A stretch of DNA of 64,000 nucleotides from Gammaproteobacteria bacterium (lineage in GTDB: Bacteria > Pseudomonadota > Gammaproteobacteria > Nevskiales > Nevskiaceae). Positions 47,494 to 55,768 of this stretch are shown here, in pieces. A model generated the notes under the pieces. It was not told the DNA's origin, did no database searches, and saw only the letters and a program-made list of their open reading frames with translations. The translations under genes were made by a program, and so were the position numbers. Positions within the stretch are counted from its first letter, which is position 1; each line of letters starts with the position of its first letter. The stretch is taken from assembly GCA_016182805.1 (NCBI GenBank), contig JACPFV010000011.1:1-64000 (forward strand). The letters run 5' to 3'.

Positions 47494-48678
47494 ATGAGCA
47501 AGGCCACCGATGTCGTCCACCACGGCCGCGACCCGCGGCGCCAGGAAGGGCTGGTCAACACGCCGGTTTACCGCGGGTCCACCGTGCTGTTCCCGACGGT
47601 GGCGGCGCTGGAGCAGGCGACGCGCAACCCCAACGACGGCGTGTTCTACGGCCGCTTCGGCACGCCCACCCACTTCGCGCTGCAGGACGCGATCAGCCGC
47701 CTGGAAGGGGCGGCCGGCACGGTCGTCGCCGCGTCCGGGCTGCAGGCCATCACCGTGGCCGCGCTGGCGCTGCTGCGGGCCGGCGACCACGTGCTGGCCG
47801 CGGACTGCGTCTACGACCCCACGCGCCGCTTCTGCGAAGGCGTGCTCAAGCGCTTCGGCGTCGAGACGAGCTACGTGCGCCCGGACGCCGGCGGCGACAT
47901 CGCCGCCGAGTTCCGGCCCAACACGCGCCTGGTGATCCTGGAGTCGCCCGGCTCGCTGACCTTCGAGTTCCAGGACATCCCCGCCGTCGCGCAGGCCGCG
48001 CGCGAGCGCGGCGCCTGGGTCATGGTCGACAACACCTGGGCCACGCCGCTGCTGTGCAACCCGCTGGCCCTGGGCGCCGACGTGGTGGTGCATGCCGCGA
48101 CCAAGTACATCGCCGGCCACGCCGACGCCATGCTCGGCACCATCTCCTGCAATGCCCGCAGCTTCGAGCCGGTGCGCGGCATGGCGCAGGCGCTGGGCGT
48201 CTACGCCAGCCCGGACGACTGCTTCCTGGCGCTGCGCGGCCTGCGCACCCTGGACGTGCGCCTGAAGCGGCACGAGGCGACCGGCCTGGCGCTGGCGCGC
48301 TGGCTGGCGCGGCAGCCGGAGGTGGAGTGCGTGCTGCACCCGGCGTTCGCGGAGTTCCCCGGCCACGCGCTGTGGCGGCGCGACTTCCGCGGCGCCTGCG
48401 GCCTGTTCGCGGCGGTGCTGAAGCCGGTGCCGAAGGCGGCGCTGGAGGCGATGCTGGACGGCCTGCGCCTGTTCGGCATGGGCTACAGCTGGGGCGGCTT
48501 CGAAAGCCTGGCGATCCCGGTGCCGGCCGCGCACCTGAAGTCGGCGCGGCGGCAGTGGCCGCACGAGGGGCCGCTGCTGCGCTTCCACGCCGGGCTGGAG
48601 GACCCGGACGAGCTTATCGCTGAGCTAGACGCGGGTTTCGCTCGGCTGCGGACGGCTTCTCGCTCGCTTCCGGCGTGA
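47494..48678 (+). CDS. metC: Cystathionine beta-lyase
   Basis: PLP-dependent trans-sulfuration enzyme, 394 residues from ATG 47494. The PLP lysine lies in VVVHAATKYIAGHADAMLG near residue 208. LVILESPGSLTFEFQDIPA is the MetC-type version of the active-site segment (ESPGS), which favours beta-lyase over gamma-synthase. VYRGSTVLFPTVAALE and FYGRFGTPTHFALQDAIS bind substrate and phosphate. It makes homocysteine for methionine synthesis. Its last 65 bp overlap the end of the convergent nadC gene. Confidence 0.92.
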   Translation: MSKATDVVHHGRDPRRQEGLVNTPVYRGSTVLFPTVAALEQATRNPNDGVFYGRFGTPTHFALQDAISRLEGAAGTVVAASGLQAITVAALALLRAGDHVLAADCVYDPTRRFCEGVLKRFGVETSYVRPDAGGDIAAEFRPNTRLVILESPGSLTFEFQDIPAVAQAARERGAWVMVDNTWATPLLCNPLALGADVVVHAATKYIAGHADAMLGTISCNARSFEPVRGMAQALGVYASPDDCFLALRGLRTLDVRLKRHEATGLALARWLARQPEVECVLHPAFAEFPGHALWRRDFRGACGLFAAVLKPVPKAALEAMLDGLRLFGMGYSWGGFESLAIPVPAAHLKSARRQWPHEGPLLRFHAGLEDPDELIAELDAGFARLRTASRSLPA

Positions 48679-49573
48679 AGCGCAGCGACAGGTCCACCGC
48701 CTGCACGTTCTTGGTCAGCGCGCCGATGGAGATGCGGTCCACGCCCGTGTCGGCGATGTCGCGCACGTTGTACAGGTTGATGCCGCCGGAGGCCTCGATC
48801 AGCGTGAACGCCTTGTTGTAGCGGCGGTACTCGCGCGCCATCGCCACCGCCTTGGACAGCAGGTGGGTGGGGAAGTCGTCCAGCAGCAGGATGTCGACCT
48901 TGCCGTCCAGCGCCTCCTTGACCTCGTCCAGGGTCTCGGCCTCGGCCATCAGCGGCAGCGTCGTATCGAGCTTGCGCGCCTGCTCGATGGCCTTGGTCAG
49001 CGAGCCGGCGGCGTGGATGTGATTCTCCTTGATGAGGATGCCGTCGTAGAGGCCGATGCGATGATTGACGCCGCCGCCGCAGGTCACGGCGTATTTCTGC
49101 GCCAGCCGCAGGCCGGGCAGGGTCTTGCGCGTGTCCACGATCTTGACCTGGGTGCCGCGCACGCGCTCGACGAACTTGCGCACCAGCGTCGCGGTGCCGG
49201 ACAGGGTTTGCAGGAAGTTCAGCGCGGTGCGCTCGCCGGTCAGGATGGCGCGCGCGCGTCCCTTGAGCGCCACCAGGCGCTGGTCGGCCTTGATCGGCGC
49301 CCCTTCCTCGACCTCCCAGCGGATCTCGATCGCCGGGTCCAGCGCCTGGAACACGCGGTCGAACCAGGGGCGGCCGCAGATCACCGCCGCCTCGCGCGCG
49401 AACACGAAGGCGTCGACCGCGACGTCTTCGGGGACCAGCTGCGCGGTGACGTCGCCGCTGCCGATGTCCTCTTCCAGGGCGTGCGCGACGACCGCGTCCA
49501 CGTCCCGGGGAATCCTGGTTTTTTCCGCTTCCATCGGGACGTTGCGCCGCGCAGTTGTCGGTGGGGCGGACAT
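48614..49573 (-). CDS. nadC: Nicotinate-nucleotide pyrophosphorylase (carboxylating)
   Basis: Quinolinate phosphoribosyltransferase of NAD synthesis, 319 residues; the internal ATG 13 codons later (MEAEKTRIP) is also possible. Typical segments are HALEEDIGSGDVTAQLVPED, TGERTALNFLQTLSGTAT, VDTRKTLPGLRLAQKYAVTC and GGGVNHRIGLYDGILIKENH, all with conserved substrate-binding Arg, His and Lys residues. The C-terminal tail beyond LRFTPEAS is extra and coincides with the overlap with metC. It is 1 bp downstream of argF and probably co-transcribed with it. Confidence 0.95.
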   Translation of the reverse strand: MSAPPTTARRNVPMEAEKTRIPRDVDAVVAHALEEDIGSGDVTAQLVPEDVAVDAFVFAREAAVICGRPWFDRVFQALDPAIEIRWEVEEGAPIKADQRLVALKGRARAILTGERTALNFLQTLSGTATLVRKFVERVRGTQVKIVDTRKTLPGLRLAQKYAVTCGGGVNHRIGLYDGILIKENHIHAAGSLTKAIEQARKLDTTLPLMAEAETLDEVKEALDGKVDILLLDDFPTHLLSKAVAMAREYRRYNKAFTLIEASGGINLYNVRDIADTGVDRISIGALTKNVQAVDLSLRFTPEASEKPSAAERNPRLAQR

Positions 49574-49574
49574 T

Positions 49575-50471
49575 CTACGCCTTGAGCAGAAACTCCAGCA
49601 GCGCCTTCTGCGCGTGCAGGCGGTTCTCGGCCTCGTCCCAGACCACGCTGTGGACGCCTTCCATGACCTCTTCGCTCACTTCCTCGCCGCGGTGCGCCGG
49701 CAGGCAGTGCATGAACAGGGCGTCGGGCTTGGCACGCGCCATCAGCTCGGCGTCGACCTGGTAGGAGGAGAACGCCGCCAGGCGCTTCTGCTCCTCCTTC
49801 TCCTGGCCCATGCTGGTCCAGGTGTCGGTGACGATGAGGTCGGCGCCGTTGGCGGCAAAGGTCGGCCCGCGCATCACCTCGACCGCGGCGGCGTTGCGCG
49901 CCAGCAGGGTCGCGTCCGGCTCGTAGCCCTTGGGCGTGGCGATGCGCAGCTTGAAGCCGAACGGCGCGGCGGCCTCGATCCACGACTGGCACACGTTGTT
50001 GCCGTCGCCGATCCAGGCGGCGGTCTTGCCGCGGATGTCGCCGCGGTGCTCGACCCAGGTCTGGATGTCGGCGAGCAGCTGGCAGGGGTGGTGCCGGTCG
50101 GACAGGCCGTTGATCACCGGCACCCGCGAGTGGCGGGCGATCTCCTCCTGGTCCGCCTGCGAGTCGTTGCGCACCATGATGGCGTCGCACATGCGCGCCA
50201 GCACGCGCGCCGTGTCGGCCAGCGGCTCGTTGCGGCCGAGCTGGGTGTCGCGCGGCGACAGGAAGATGGCGTGACCGCCGAGCTGCGCCATGCCGGCCTC
50301 GAACGACACGCGCGTGCGCGTGGAATTCTTGGTGAAGATCATCGCCAGCGTCTTGCCGACGAACGGGCGATACGCCGGGTCGCGCCGCCGTTTCAGCTCG
50401 ATCGCGCGGGCGACGAGCGCCTTGAGTTCGTCGGCGGTGAAATCGCTGAGCTTGAGAAAGTGGCGGACCAT
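49575..50471 (-). CDS. argF: Ornithine carbamoyltransferase
   Basis: Forms citrulline from ornithine and carbamoyl phosphate in arginine synthesis; 298 residues. The carbamoyl-phosphate motif STRTR is in [16 protein letters not shown] near residue 52, with HPCQ in [15 protein letters not shown]. The ornithine site includes [11 protein letters not shown] and [11 protein letters not shown] (SMG loop), and the catalytic HCLP in [15 protein letters not shown]. All are intact. A terminator hairpin at 50498-50520 isolates it from the upstream gene. Confidence 0.96.
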   Translation of the reverse strand: MVRHFLKLSDFTADELKALVARAIELKRRRDPAYRPFVGKTLAMIFTKNSTRTRVSFEAGMAQLGGHAIFLSPRDTQLGRNEPLADTARVLARMCDAIMVRNDSQADQEEIARHSRVPVINGLSDRHHPCQLLADIQTWVEHRGDIRGKTAAWIGDGNNVCQSWIEAAAPFGFKLRIATPKGYEPDATLLARNAAAVEVMRGPTFAANGADLIVTDTWTSMGQEKEEQKRLAAFSSYQVDAELMARAKPDALFMHCLPAHRGEEVSEEVMEGVHSVVWDEAENRLHAQKALLEFLLKA

Positions 50472-50497
50472 CGTGATCTCCTCGAGTCAAAAAACAA

Positions 50498-50520
50498 GAA
50501 GCCCGGCGGAGCCGGGCTTC
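50498..50520 (-). terminator. Rho-independent terminator after the PuuD-like gene
   Basis: A perfect 10-bp stem (50498-50507 with 50511-50520) with GGA loop is followed on the minus strand by TTGTTTTTTG. It follows the PuuD-like gene (stop at 50540) and precedes argF. Confidence 0.85.
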
Positions 50521-50539
50521 TGCACGGCGTGGACCGTGG

Positions 50540-51064
50540 CTAGAACGGCAGCCCGTGCGCCCCGGCGCCCATGAACAGCAGCATCGGCAGCGACAGCATG
50601 GCGTTGGTGCGCGACGCGAGAAACGCGGTGCGGCGCGCCTTGGCCTTTTCCTCGTCGGTGGCCGGGACCAGGCCCAGCACCTTCTTCTGGTTCGGCCAGA
50701 TCAGGACCCAGACGTTGAACAGCATGATCGTGCCGAGCCAGGCGCCCATGCCGATGGTGGCGTGCTGGACGCTGCCGGTCGTCAGGCCCAGCGCGAAGGC
50801 GTTGATGAAGCCCAGGTGCGGCGCCATGGCCAGGTACAGCGCGCCGGACAGCCAGGTCACGGCGGCGCCCATGCGGAACCACAGCAGCGCGCGCGGCGCG
50901 ACGTACTTGCCGATGGCGGCGCCGCCCGGCCCGCCCTTGTCGGCGGCCGCCTCGGCCAGCGCCGGGATCTGCACGAAGTTGAAGTAGTACAGCAGGCCGA
51001 TCCACAGGACGCCGGACACCAGGTGCAGCCAGCGGTCGAGCGAAGCAATCAATTCCATGAACAT
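50540..51064 (-). CDS. PuuD-like (urate oxidase N-terminal domain) membrane protein
   Basis: Membrane protein of 174 residues with four helices. RWLHLVSGVLWIGLLYYFNF near residue 10 and PRALLWFRMGAAVTWLSGAL near 57 match the membrane domain first named in PuuD-type urate hydroxylases. GTIMLFNVWVLIWPNQKKVL and a final helix follow. The cytochrome c domain of true PuuD is absent, so the role is unknown. Start at 51064, or two codons later; the AGGAAAGGGGGGA site serves both. A small 31-residue membrane protein gene lies 28 bp upstream in the same direction. Confidence 0.8.
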   Translation of the reverse strand: MFMELIASLDRWLHLVSGVLWIGLLYYFNFVQIPALAEAAADKGGPGGAAIGKYVAPRALLWFRMGAAVTWLSGALYLAMAPHLGFINAFALGLTTGSVQHATIGMGAWLGTIMLFNVWVLIWPNQKKVLGLVPATDEEKAKARRTAFLASRTNAMLSLPMLLFMGAGAHGLPF

Positions 51065-51092
51065 TCCCCCCTTTCCTGTCGTGAGCGGCGCG

Positions 51093-51188
51093 TCAGGTGC
51101 CGACCAGCGCCTTGATGACGAACGTCAGCGCGAGCGCCAGCACGACGCCTGCGATCAGAGTGCCCTTGATGGTTTCCAGCGGATTCAT
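51093..51188 (-). CDS. 31-residue single-helix membrane protein
   Basis: A small gene not detectable by length filters. ATG 51188 is preceded by AAAGAGGGGATTGAACG, a fair ribosome site. The product begins MNPLETIKGTLIAGVVLALA and ends TFVIKALVGT, one hydrophobic helix with a short cytoplasmic head. It lies between the ELWxxDGT-repeat gene and the PuuD-like gene, all on one strand; it may be a small partner of the PuuD-like protein. It is similar in style to the short membrane subunits that accompany respiratory or transport proteins, but I do not recognise it. Confidence 0.65.
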   Translation of the reverse strand: MNPLETIKGTLIAGVVLALALTFVIKALVGT

Positions 51189-51203
51189 CGTTCAATCCCC
51201 TCT

Positions 51204-52793
51204 TTAATTGAACTTGCGGAGGGCAGGGAGAATAAAGGAGTGACGCCGGGAGTTCAACGTGTTGCAGCGCAGCAACAGCAGGCCGGCGAACAGCAGGGCC
51301 AGGCCCGGATCGAGCGCGCCGCCGCCGCCGCCGCCGCCGCTGCCCGACACCTTGCCGGTGAGGTCGTCCAGCGACAGGAGCTGCCGCGGCTTGCCGCCGT
51401 CGGCGGTCGGATCGTCGATGACCCACAGGCCGCGGCGGGTGTAGTACTCCGTGGTGTCGGAGCTGCGGCGCGAAAACACCTCGGTGGTCCAGAAGTAGAG
51501 CTTGCCGCCGACCGCGCTCAGCTTGCTCGGCTTGGAGTCGCCGCTGCCTTCGACGAGGTCCTTGACCAGCGCCGCGGTCGTGCCGTCGGTGCTCCACAGC
51601 TCGGTGCCGTGCTCGCCGTCGTTGGCGCTGAAGAACAGCCGGTCGCCGCCGCTCACCTTGACGAACGCCGAAATGGCGGACGGGGTGGTGGAGTTCTTGC
51701 GGATGTCCTCGATCTGCGTCGCCTTCGGCCCCGGCGCCTGGTAGCGCCAAAGCTCCGGGCCGGTGGTGCCGTCGTTGGCGGCGAAGACGAGCGCGCCGCC
51801 GAGTTCCGCCGGCGCGAACCCGGACAGCGAGCTGGCGACCGACGCGACGTCGGGCCGGATGTTGTCCGCCTGCCGGGCGCCGGTCTCGTCGGCAGCCCAC
51901 AGCTCGAAGCCGGAAGCGTCGTCGTACGCCGCGAAATAGATCGTCGACCCCACCGCGGCGAGGCCGAACGGAACCTCGTACGTCAGCAACTCGGTCGGCT
52001 GTTCCATCACCTCGGCGATTTCCGCGCCGTCGAATCGCCAGAGCCGGGAGTCGCCGCCGAAGTACAGCGGAGCGTCCTCGCCGCTGCCCGCGACGGTCAG
52101 CGTACCCGGGTTCTGCGGCAGCTCGTCGCCGGCAAGGGCCTCCGGCGCGCCTTCGCCCTGGATCCGATAGACGCGCTTGCCGTCCCCGGCGCTGGCGGTG
52201 AAGTACAAGGTCGAGCCGGCCGCGACCAGGTCGGCTGGCGTGGAGGGCGGGCCGCCTTCGTTGATGTCGATCAGGGTCGGCGCCGCGACGCCGTCGGTGT
52301 AGTACAGCTCCTGGCCGTTGGCGGCGGTCGCCACGAAGTAGAGGCGGCCGCCGGCGACGGCGAACTGCTGCGGAAACGAGCTGGCTGGGCCGCCGTTGAT
52401 GCCGGCCTCGGTGAACATCCGCGTGCCCGCGGCGGTGCCGTCCGAGACCCACAGCTCGGAGCCGTTGGTGCCGTCGTTGGCGGCGAAGAACAGCAAGGTC
52501 CGGTCGCCCACCTGCATCCGCGTGAAGCCGCCGGGGTTGGACGACTCGGAGTCGGCGGAGTCGGCTTCCGGCCGGATGTTCTTGAGCATGCAGGTCGCGG
52601 TGCCGTCGCTGGCCCACAGCTCGGTGCCGGTGTTGTTGTCGTCGTCGGCCTCGGCGAAGAAGTAGGTCTGCGCGACGTCGAACGCGGCGGCGTCCGCGCA
52701 GGCCGCGGCATGCGACTGGCCCGGCAGGAGCAGGAGGGTGGAAAAAAGCGATGCAAAGGCGCCGAAGGCGCGCCCGGAGCGCGGATTGAGCAT
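51204..52793 (-). CDS. Secreted ELWxxDGT-repeat protein with C-terminal sorting-type tail
   Basis: Protein of 529 residues with a signal peptide (FASLFSTLLLLPGQSHAAA). The body is built of repeats with ELWASDGTAT, ELWVSDGTAAGT, ELYYTDGVAA, ELWAADETGA and ELWSTDGTTA, with FFAANDGTNGSELW-type linkers, as in ELWxxDGT (hyalin-like) beta-propeller proteins. The C-terminus has a seven-glycine run then ALDPGLALLFAGLLLLR, like a GlyGly-CTERM sorting signal, but 20 further residues follow. The glycine run comes from a GCC trinucleotide repeat near 51317-51343. Function is unknown; surface or secreted localisation is likely. Confidence 0.85.
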   Translation of the reverse strand: MLNPRSGRAFGAFASLFSTLLLLPGQSHAAACADAAAFDVAQTYFFAEADDDNNTGTELWASDGTATCMLKNIRPEADSADSESSNPGGFTRMQVGDRTLLFFAANDGTNGSELWVSDGTAAGTRMFTEAGINGGPASSFPQQFAVAGGRLYFVATAANGQELYYTDGVAAPTLIDINEGGPPSTPADLVAAGSTLYFTASAGDGKRVYRIQGEGAPEALAGDELPQNPGTLTVAGSGEDAPLYFGGDSRLWRFDGAEIAEVMEQPTELLTYEVPFGLAAVGSTIYFAAYDDASGFELWAADETGARQADNIRPDVASVASSLSGFAPAELGGALVFAANDGTTGPELWRYQAPGPKATQIEDIRKNSTTPSAISAFVKVSGGDRLFFSANDGEHGTELWSTDGTTAALVKDLVEGSGDSKPSKLSAVGGKLYFWTTEVFSRRSSDTTEYYTRRGLWVIDDPTADGGKPRQLLSLDDLTGKVSGSGGGGGGGALDPGLALLFAGLLLLRCNTLNSRRHSFILPALRKFN

Positions 52794-52854
52794 GGATCGG
52801 GACGGTTATGAGTCTTTTGCGAGGGGCGAACAATAGCCGAAAAATCCGCGGTTG

Positions 52855-52890
52855 CGGAACGGTTCCGGGCGGCTCCCGCCGGCGTATAAT
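52855..52890 (+). promoter_or_regulatory. Promoter of grxD with overlapping dyad
   Basis: A perfect TATAAT lies at 52885-52890, 36 bp before the grxD start. The -35 position (about 52861-52866, GGTTCC) overlaps a perfect 13-bp dyad CGGAAC-G-GTTCCG at 52855-52867, which could be an operator or simply symmetry. Confidence 0.55.
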
Positions 52891-52926
52891 CGCGCCCCCT
52901 TCGAAACCTCCGTCCCCAAGACCGTC

Positions 52927-53250
52927 ATGGACGCCCTGGAACGCATCAAGAAGCAAGTCACCGAGAACCCGGTCATCATCTACATGAAGGGCACGCCCGA
53001 CTTTCCGCAGTGCGGCTTCTCGGCGCGCGCGATCGAGGCGCTTAAGAAGTGCGGCGTGGAGTTCGCCTACGTGAACATCTACGAGGACGAGGAGATCTAT
53101 CGTGCCCTGCCCAAGTTCGCGAACTGGCCGACTTTCCCGCAGCTCTACGTGAAGGGCGAGCTGATCGGCGGCTGCGACATCACGCTGGACCTGTTCCAGT
53201 CCGGCGAGCTTCAGAAGATGCTCAAGGAAGCGGCGAGCGCGAAGGCCTGA
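52927..53250 (+). CDS. grxD: Monothiol glutaredoxin (Grx4 family)
   Basis: CGFS-type glutaredoxin, 107 residues from ATG 52927. The active site is TPDFPQCGFSARAIEAL near residue 25, with cis-Pro in WPTFPQLYVKGELIGGCDIT. This class binds a shared [2Fe-2S] cluster with glutathione and delivers Fe-S clusters rather than reducing disulfides. It has its own promoter with a perfect -10 and is divergent from the ELWxxDGT gene. Confidence 0.95.
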   Translation: MDALERIKKQVTENPVIIYMKGTPDFPQCGFSARAIEALKKCGVEFAYVNIYEDEEIYRALPKFANWPTFPQLYVKGELIGGCDITLDLFQSGELQKMLKEAASAKA

Positions 53251-53316
53251 AGCCCGCTTCGAGCCTCGGTCCCGGCCTATGTGGGCCTGCGCCGGGACGA
53301 GACGCGCTCTATGCGA

Positions 53317-53874
53317 TCAGGCGTCCGTCTCCATCGGCGCCAGCATCGCGCCGCCGACCTGCTGCGCCTTCTCTTCCCCGCACAGCAGCTCGACCAGCTT
53401 GAGCGCGAAGGCGATGGCGGTCGCCGGCGACTGGCTCGTCACGCAGTGGCCGTCCACCACCACCGGCTGGTCGACGTAGCGCGGCAGGTGCTCCTTGAAG
53501 CTGGGGTAGCAGGTGGCGCGCTTGCCTTCGAGCAGGCCGTGCTGGGCCAGCACCAGCGCCGGCGAGGCGCAGATCGCGGCATACAGCCGACGCGTCGAGC
53601 GCTGTTCCTTGAGCTTGTCGATCAGCGGCGCGTGCTTGTGGAAGGCGGCGGCGCCGGCGCTGCCGCCGGGCAGGGCGATGAGGTCGAAAGTCTCCTTGCG
53701 CAGCTCGGCGAACGGCGCGTCGGCGGTGAGCCGGCAGCCGCGCGCGCAGGTGACGGTCGGTTCGCGCTCGATGCTGGCTACGGTCACTTCCACCTGCGCG
53801 CGGCGCAGCACGTCGACGATCGTGACCGTCTCGATATCCTCGACGCCGTTGGCGATGGGGACGAGGGCTTTCAT
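53317..53874 (-). CDS. DJ-1/PfpI (YajL-like) family protein
   Basis: Protein of 185 residues from ATG 53874. The flavodoxin-like core starts [20 protein letters not shown], with the conserved Glu near residue 15. The nucleophilic cysteine lies in [20 protein letters not shown] near residue 106, the DJ-1/YajL elbow. Members act as chaperones or glyoxalase/deglycase-type protection proteins. It is convergent with grxD and divergent from the IDH gene. Confidence 0.88.
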   Translation of the reverse strand: MKALVPIANGVEDIETVTIVDVLRRAQVEVTVASIEREPTVTCARGCRLTADAPFAELRKETFDLIALPGGSAGAAAFHKHAPLIDKLKEQRSTRRLYAAICASPALVLAQHGLLEGKRATCYPSFKEHLPRYVDQPVVVDGHCVTSQSPATAIAFALKLVELLCGEEKAQQVGGAMLAPMETDA

Positions 53875-54010
53875 GGCAATCTCCTCGATCTTTCCGTTCA
53901 ATAGGATAACGCCGGTTGTCACCGTACGGCCGCCGTTCCGCGATAGAATCCGCACCCTTGAACGATCCGACCACGGCGCGCCGCGCCGTTCCAGAACTAG
54001 GGAGAAGCGA

Positions 54011-55768
54011 ATGTATCGCCACATCAAGGTGCCCACCACGGGCGAGAAGGTCCGCGTCGTCAACGGCAAGCTGCACGTGCCGGACCAGCCGGTCATCGGC
54101 TACGTCGAGGGCGACGGCATCGGCCCCGACATCACCAAGGCCTGCCTGCGCATCTGGGATGCGGCGGTCGCCAAGGCCTACGGCGGCAAGCGCAAGATCC
54201 ACTGGTGCGAGACCTTCCTCGGCGAGAAGGCCGCCGGCCTGTACGACGGCAACTACTGCCCGGACGAGACGCTGCACGCCCTCAAGGACCTGGTGGTCTC
54301 GATCAAGGGCCCGCTGACCACGCCGGTGGGCGGCGGCTTCCGCTCGCTCAACGTCGCGCTGCGCCAGGACCTCGACCTGTACGCCTGCGTGCGCCCGGTC
54401 AAGCACTACGCCGGCGTGCCGTCGCCGCTAAAGCAGCCGGGCAAGGTGGACGTGGTCATCTTCCGCGAGAACACCGAGGACGTGTACGCCGGCATCGAGT
54501 ACAAGGCCGGCTCGCCGGAAAACGACAAGGTCACGAAGTTCCTGCGCGAGGAGATGAAGGCGCGCTTCTTCGACGGCTCCGGCATCGGCATCAAGCCGAT
54601 CTCCGCGTTCGGCACCAAGCGCCTGGTGCGCAAGGCGATCCAGTACGCGGTGGACAACGGCCGCGAATCGGTGACGCTGGTGCACAAGGGCAACATCATG
54701 AAGTTCACCGAGGGCGCGTTCCGCAACTGGGGCTATGAGGTTGCGCGCGAGGAGTTCGGCAACGTCACGATCACCGAGGAGCAGCTCTACGCCGAGTACA
54801 AGGGCAAGCAGCCCGAGGGCAAGATCGTCATCAAGGACCGCATCGCCGACATCATGTTCCAGATGATGCTGCTGCGGCCGGACGAGTTCGACGTCATCGC
54901 CACGCCGAACCTGAACGGCGACTACCTGTCCGACGCGATCGCCGCCGAAGTGGGCGGCATGGGCATCGCGCCCGGCGCCAACATCGCCGACAACATCGCG
55001 GTGTTCGAGGCGACCCACGGCACCGCGCCCAAGTACGCCAACCTCAACAAGGTCAATCCCGGCTCGTTGCTGTTCTCCGGCGTGATGATGCTCGAGTACA
55101 TGGGCTGGAAGGAGGCCGCGGACCTGATCTCGCTGGCCTATCCGGACGTCGTCTCCGACGGCATCGTCACCTACGACTTCGCGCGCCAGATCGACGGCGC
55201 CAGGGAAGTCGGCACCAGCCAGTTCGCCGACGCGCTGATCGAGCGCATCCAGGGCGGCATCGACCTGGAGGCCAAGCGCCGCGCCCAGCAGGAGCAGCTC
55301 GTCAAGGAGCGCAAGCAGCGCGAAATCCGCCGCCTGCTCCAGCCGATGGAGGAGATGATGTCCACCGGCCGCCGTCCGCAGACCGTCGGCGACCTCATGA
55401 CCCGCTCGCTCATCACCGTCACCGACGAGGAGACCGTGGAGAGCGCCATGCACGTCATGCAGGACAACGGCGTGAGCTGCGTCGTGGTCGAGCCGAACAA
55501 GAAGGGCGAGTGGGGCATCATGACCCGGCGCGACATCGTCACCAAGATCGTGCACGCCAACAAGAACCCGGCGACGCAGAAGGTCAAGGACGTGGCCAGC
55601 CGGCCGCTGTTCTCGGTGCCGGCGGAAACCACGATCCGCGAGGCCTCGCGCATCCTGGCCGACCGCAACTTCAGCCGCCTGGCGATCGCGCAGGGCGACC
55701 GCATCATCGGCATCGTCACCGAGACCGACATCTTCGGCTCGGTCGAGCGCTTCGGCTGGCTGGAGTGA
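54011..55768 (+). CDS. icd: NADP-type isocitrate dehydrogenase fused to a CBS domain pair
   Basis: Protein of 585 residues. Residues 1-420 are a full homodimeric isocitrate dehydrogenase: [37 protein letters not shown] with the phosphorylatable Ser near 112, and [18 protein letters not shown], whose Lys-Tyr pair and a later Arg in TYDFARQ are the NADP determinants of the E. coli enzyme. A charged helix (residues 422-452, for example [18 protein letters not shown]) leads to two CBS motifs: [20 protein letters not shown] and [20 protein letters not shown]. Typical bacterial enzymes stop at about 416 residues. CBS pairs often bind adenosyl ligands, so energy-sensing control is plausible. A terminator-like hairpin follows. 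Confidence 0.93.
   Translation: MYRHIKVPTTGEKVRVVNGKLHVPDQPVIGYVEGDGIGPDITKACLRIWDAAVAKAYGGKRKIHWCETFLGEKAAGLYDGNYCPDETLHALKDLVVSIKGPLTTPVGGGFRSLNVALRQDLDLYACVRPVKHYAGVPSPLKQPGKVDVVIFRENTEDVYAGIEYKAGSPENDKVTKFLREEMKARFFDGSGIGIKPISAFGTKRLVRKAIQYAVDNGRESVTLVHKGNIMKFTEGAFRNWGYEVAREEFGNVTITEEQLYAEYKGKQPEGKIVIKDRIADIMFQMMLLRPDEFDVIATPNLNGDYLSDAIAAEVGGMGIAPGANIADNIAVFEATHGTAPKYANLNKVNPGSLLFSGVMMLEYMGWKEAADLISLAYPDVVSDGIVTYDFARQIDGAREVGTSQFADALIERIQGGIDLEAKRRAQQEQLVKERKQREIRRLLQPMEEMMSTGRRPQTVGDLMTRSLITVTDEETVESAMHVMQDNGVSCVVVEPNKKGEWGIMTRRDIVTKIVHANKNPATQKVKDVASRPLFSVPAETTIREASRILADRNFSRLAIAQGDRIIGIVTETDIFGSVERFGWLE

Noticed and set aside
51317-51343. GCC repeat as a CRISPR-like or regulatory array
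   Set aside because: It is a simple trinucleotide run coding for glycine inside the ELWxxDGT gene; no CRISPR arrays were seen anywhere in the window.
53269-53298. Hairpin with 8-bp arms between grxD and the DJ-1 gene
   Set aside because: The loop is 14 nt and no T-run follows on either strand, so a terminator call is not supported.
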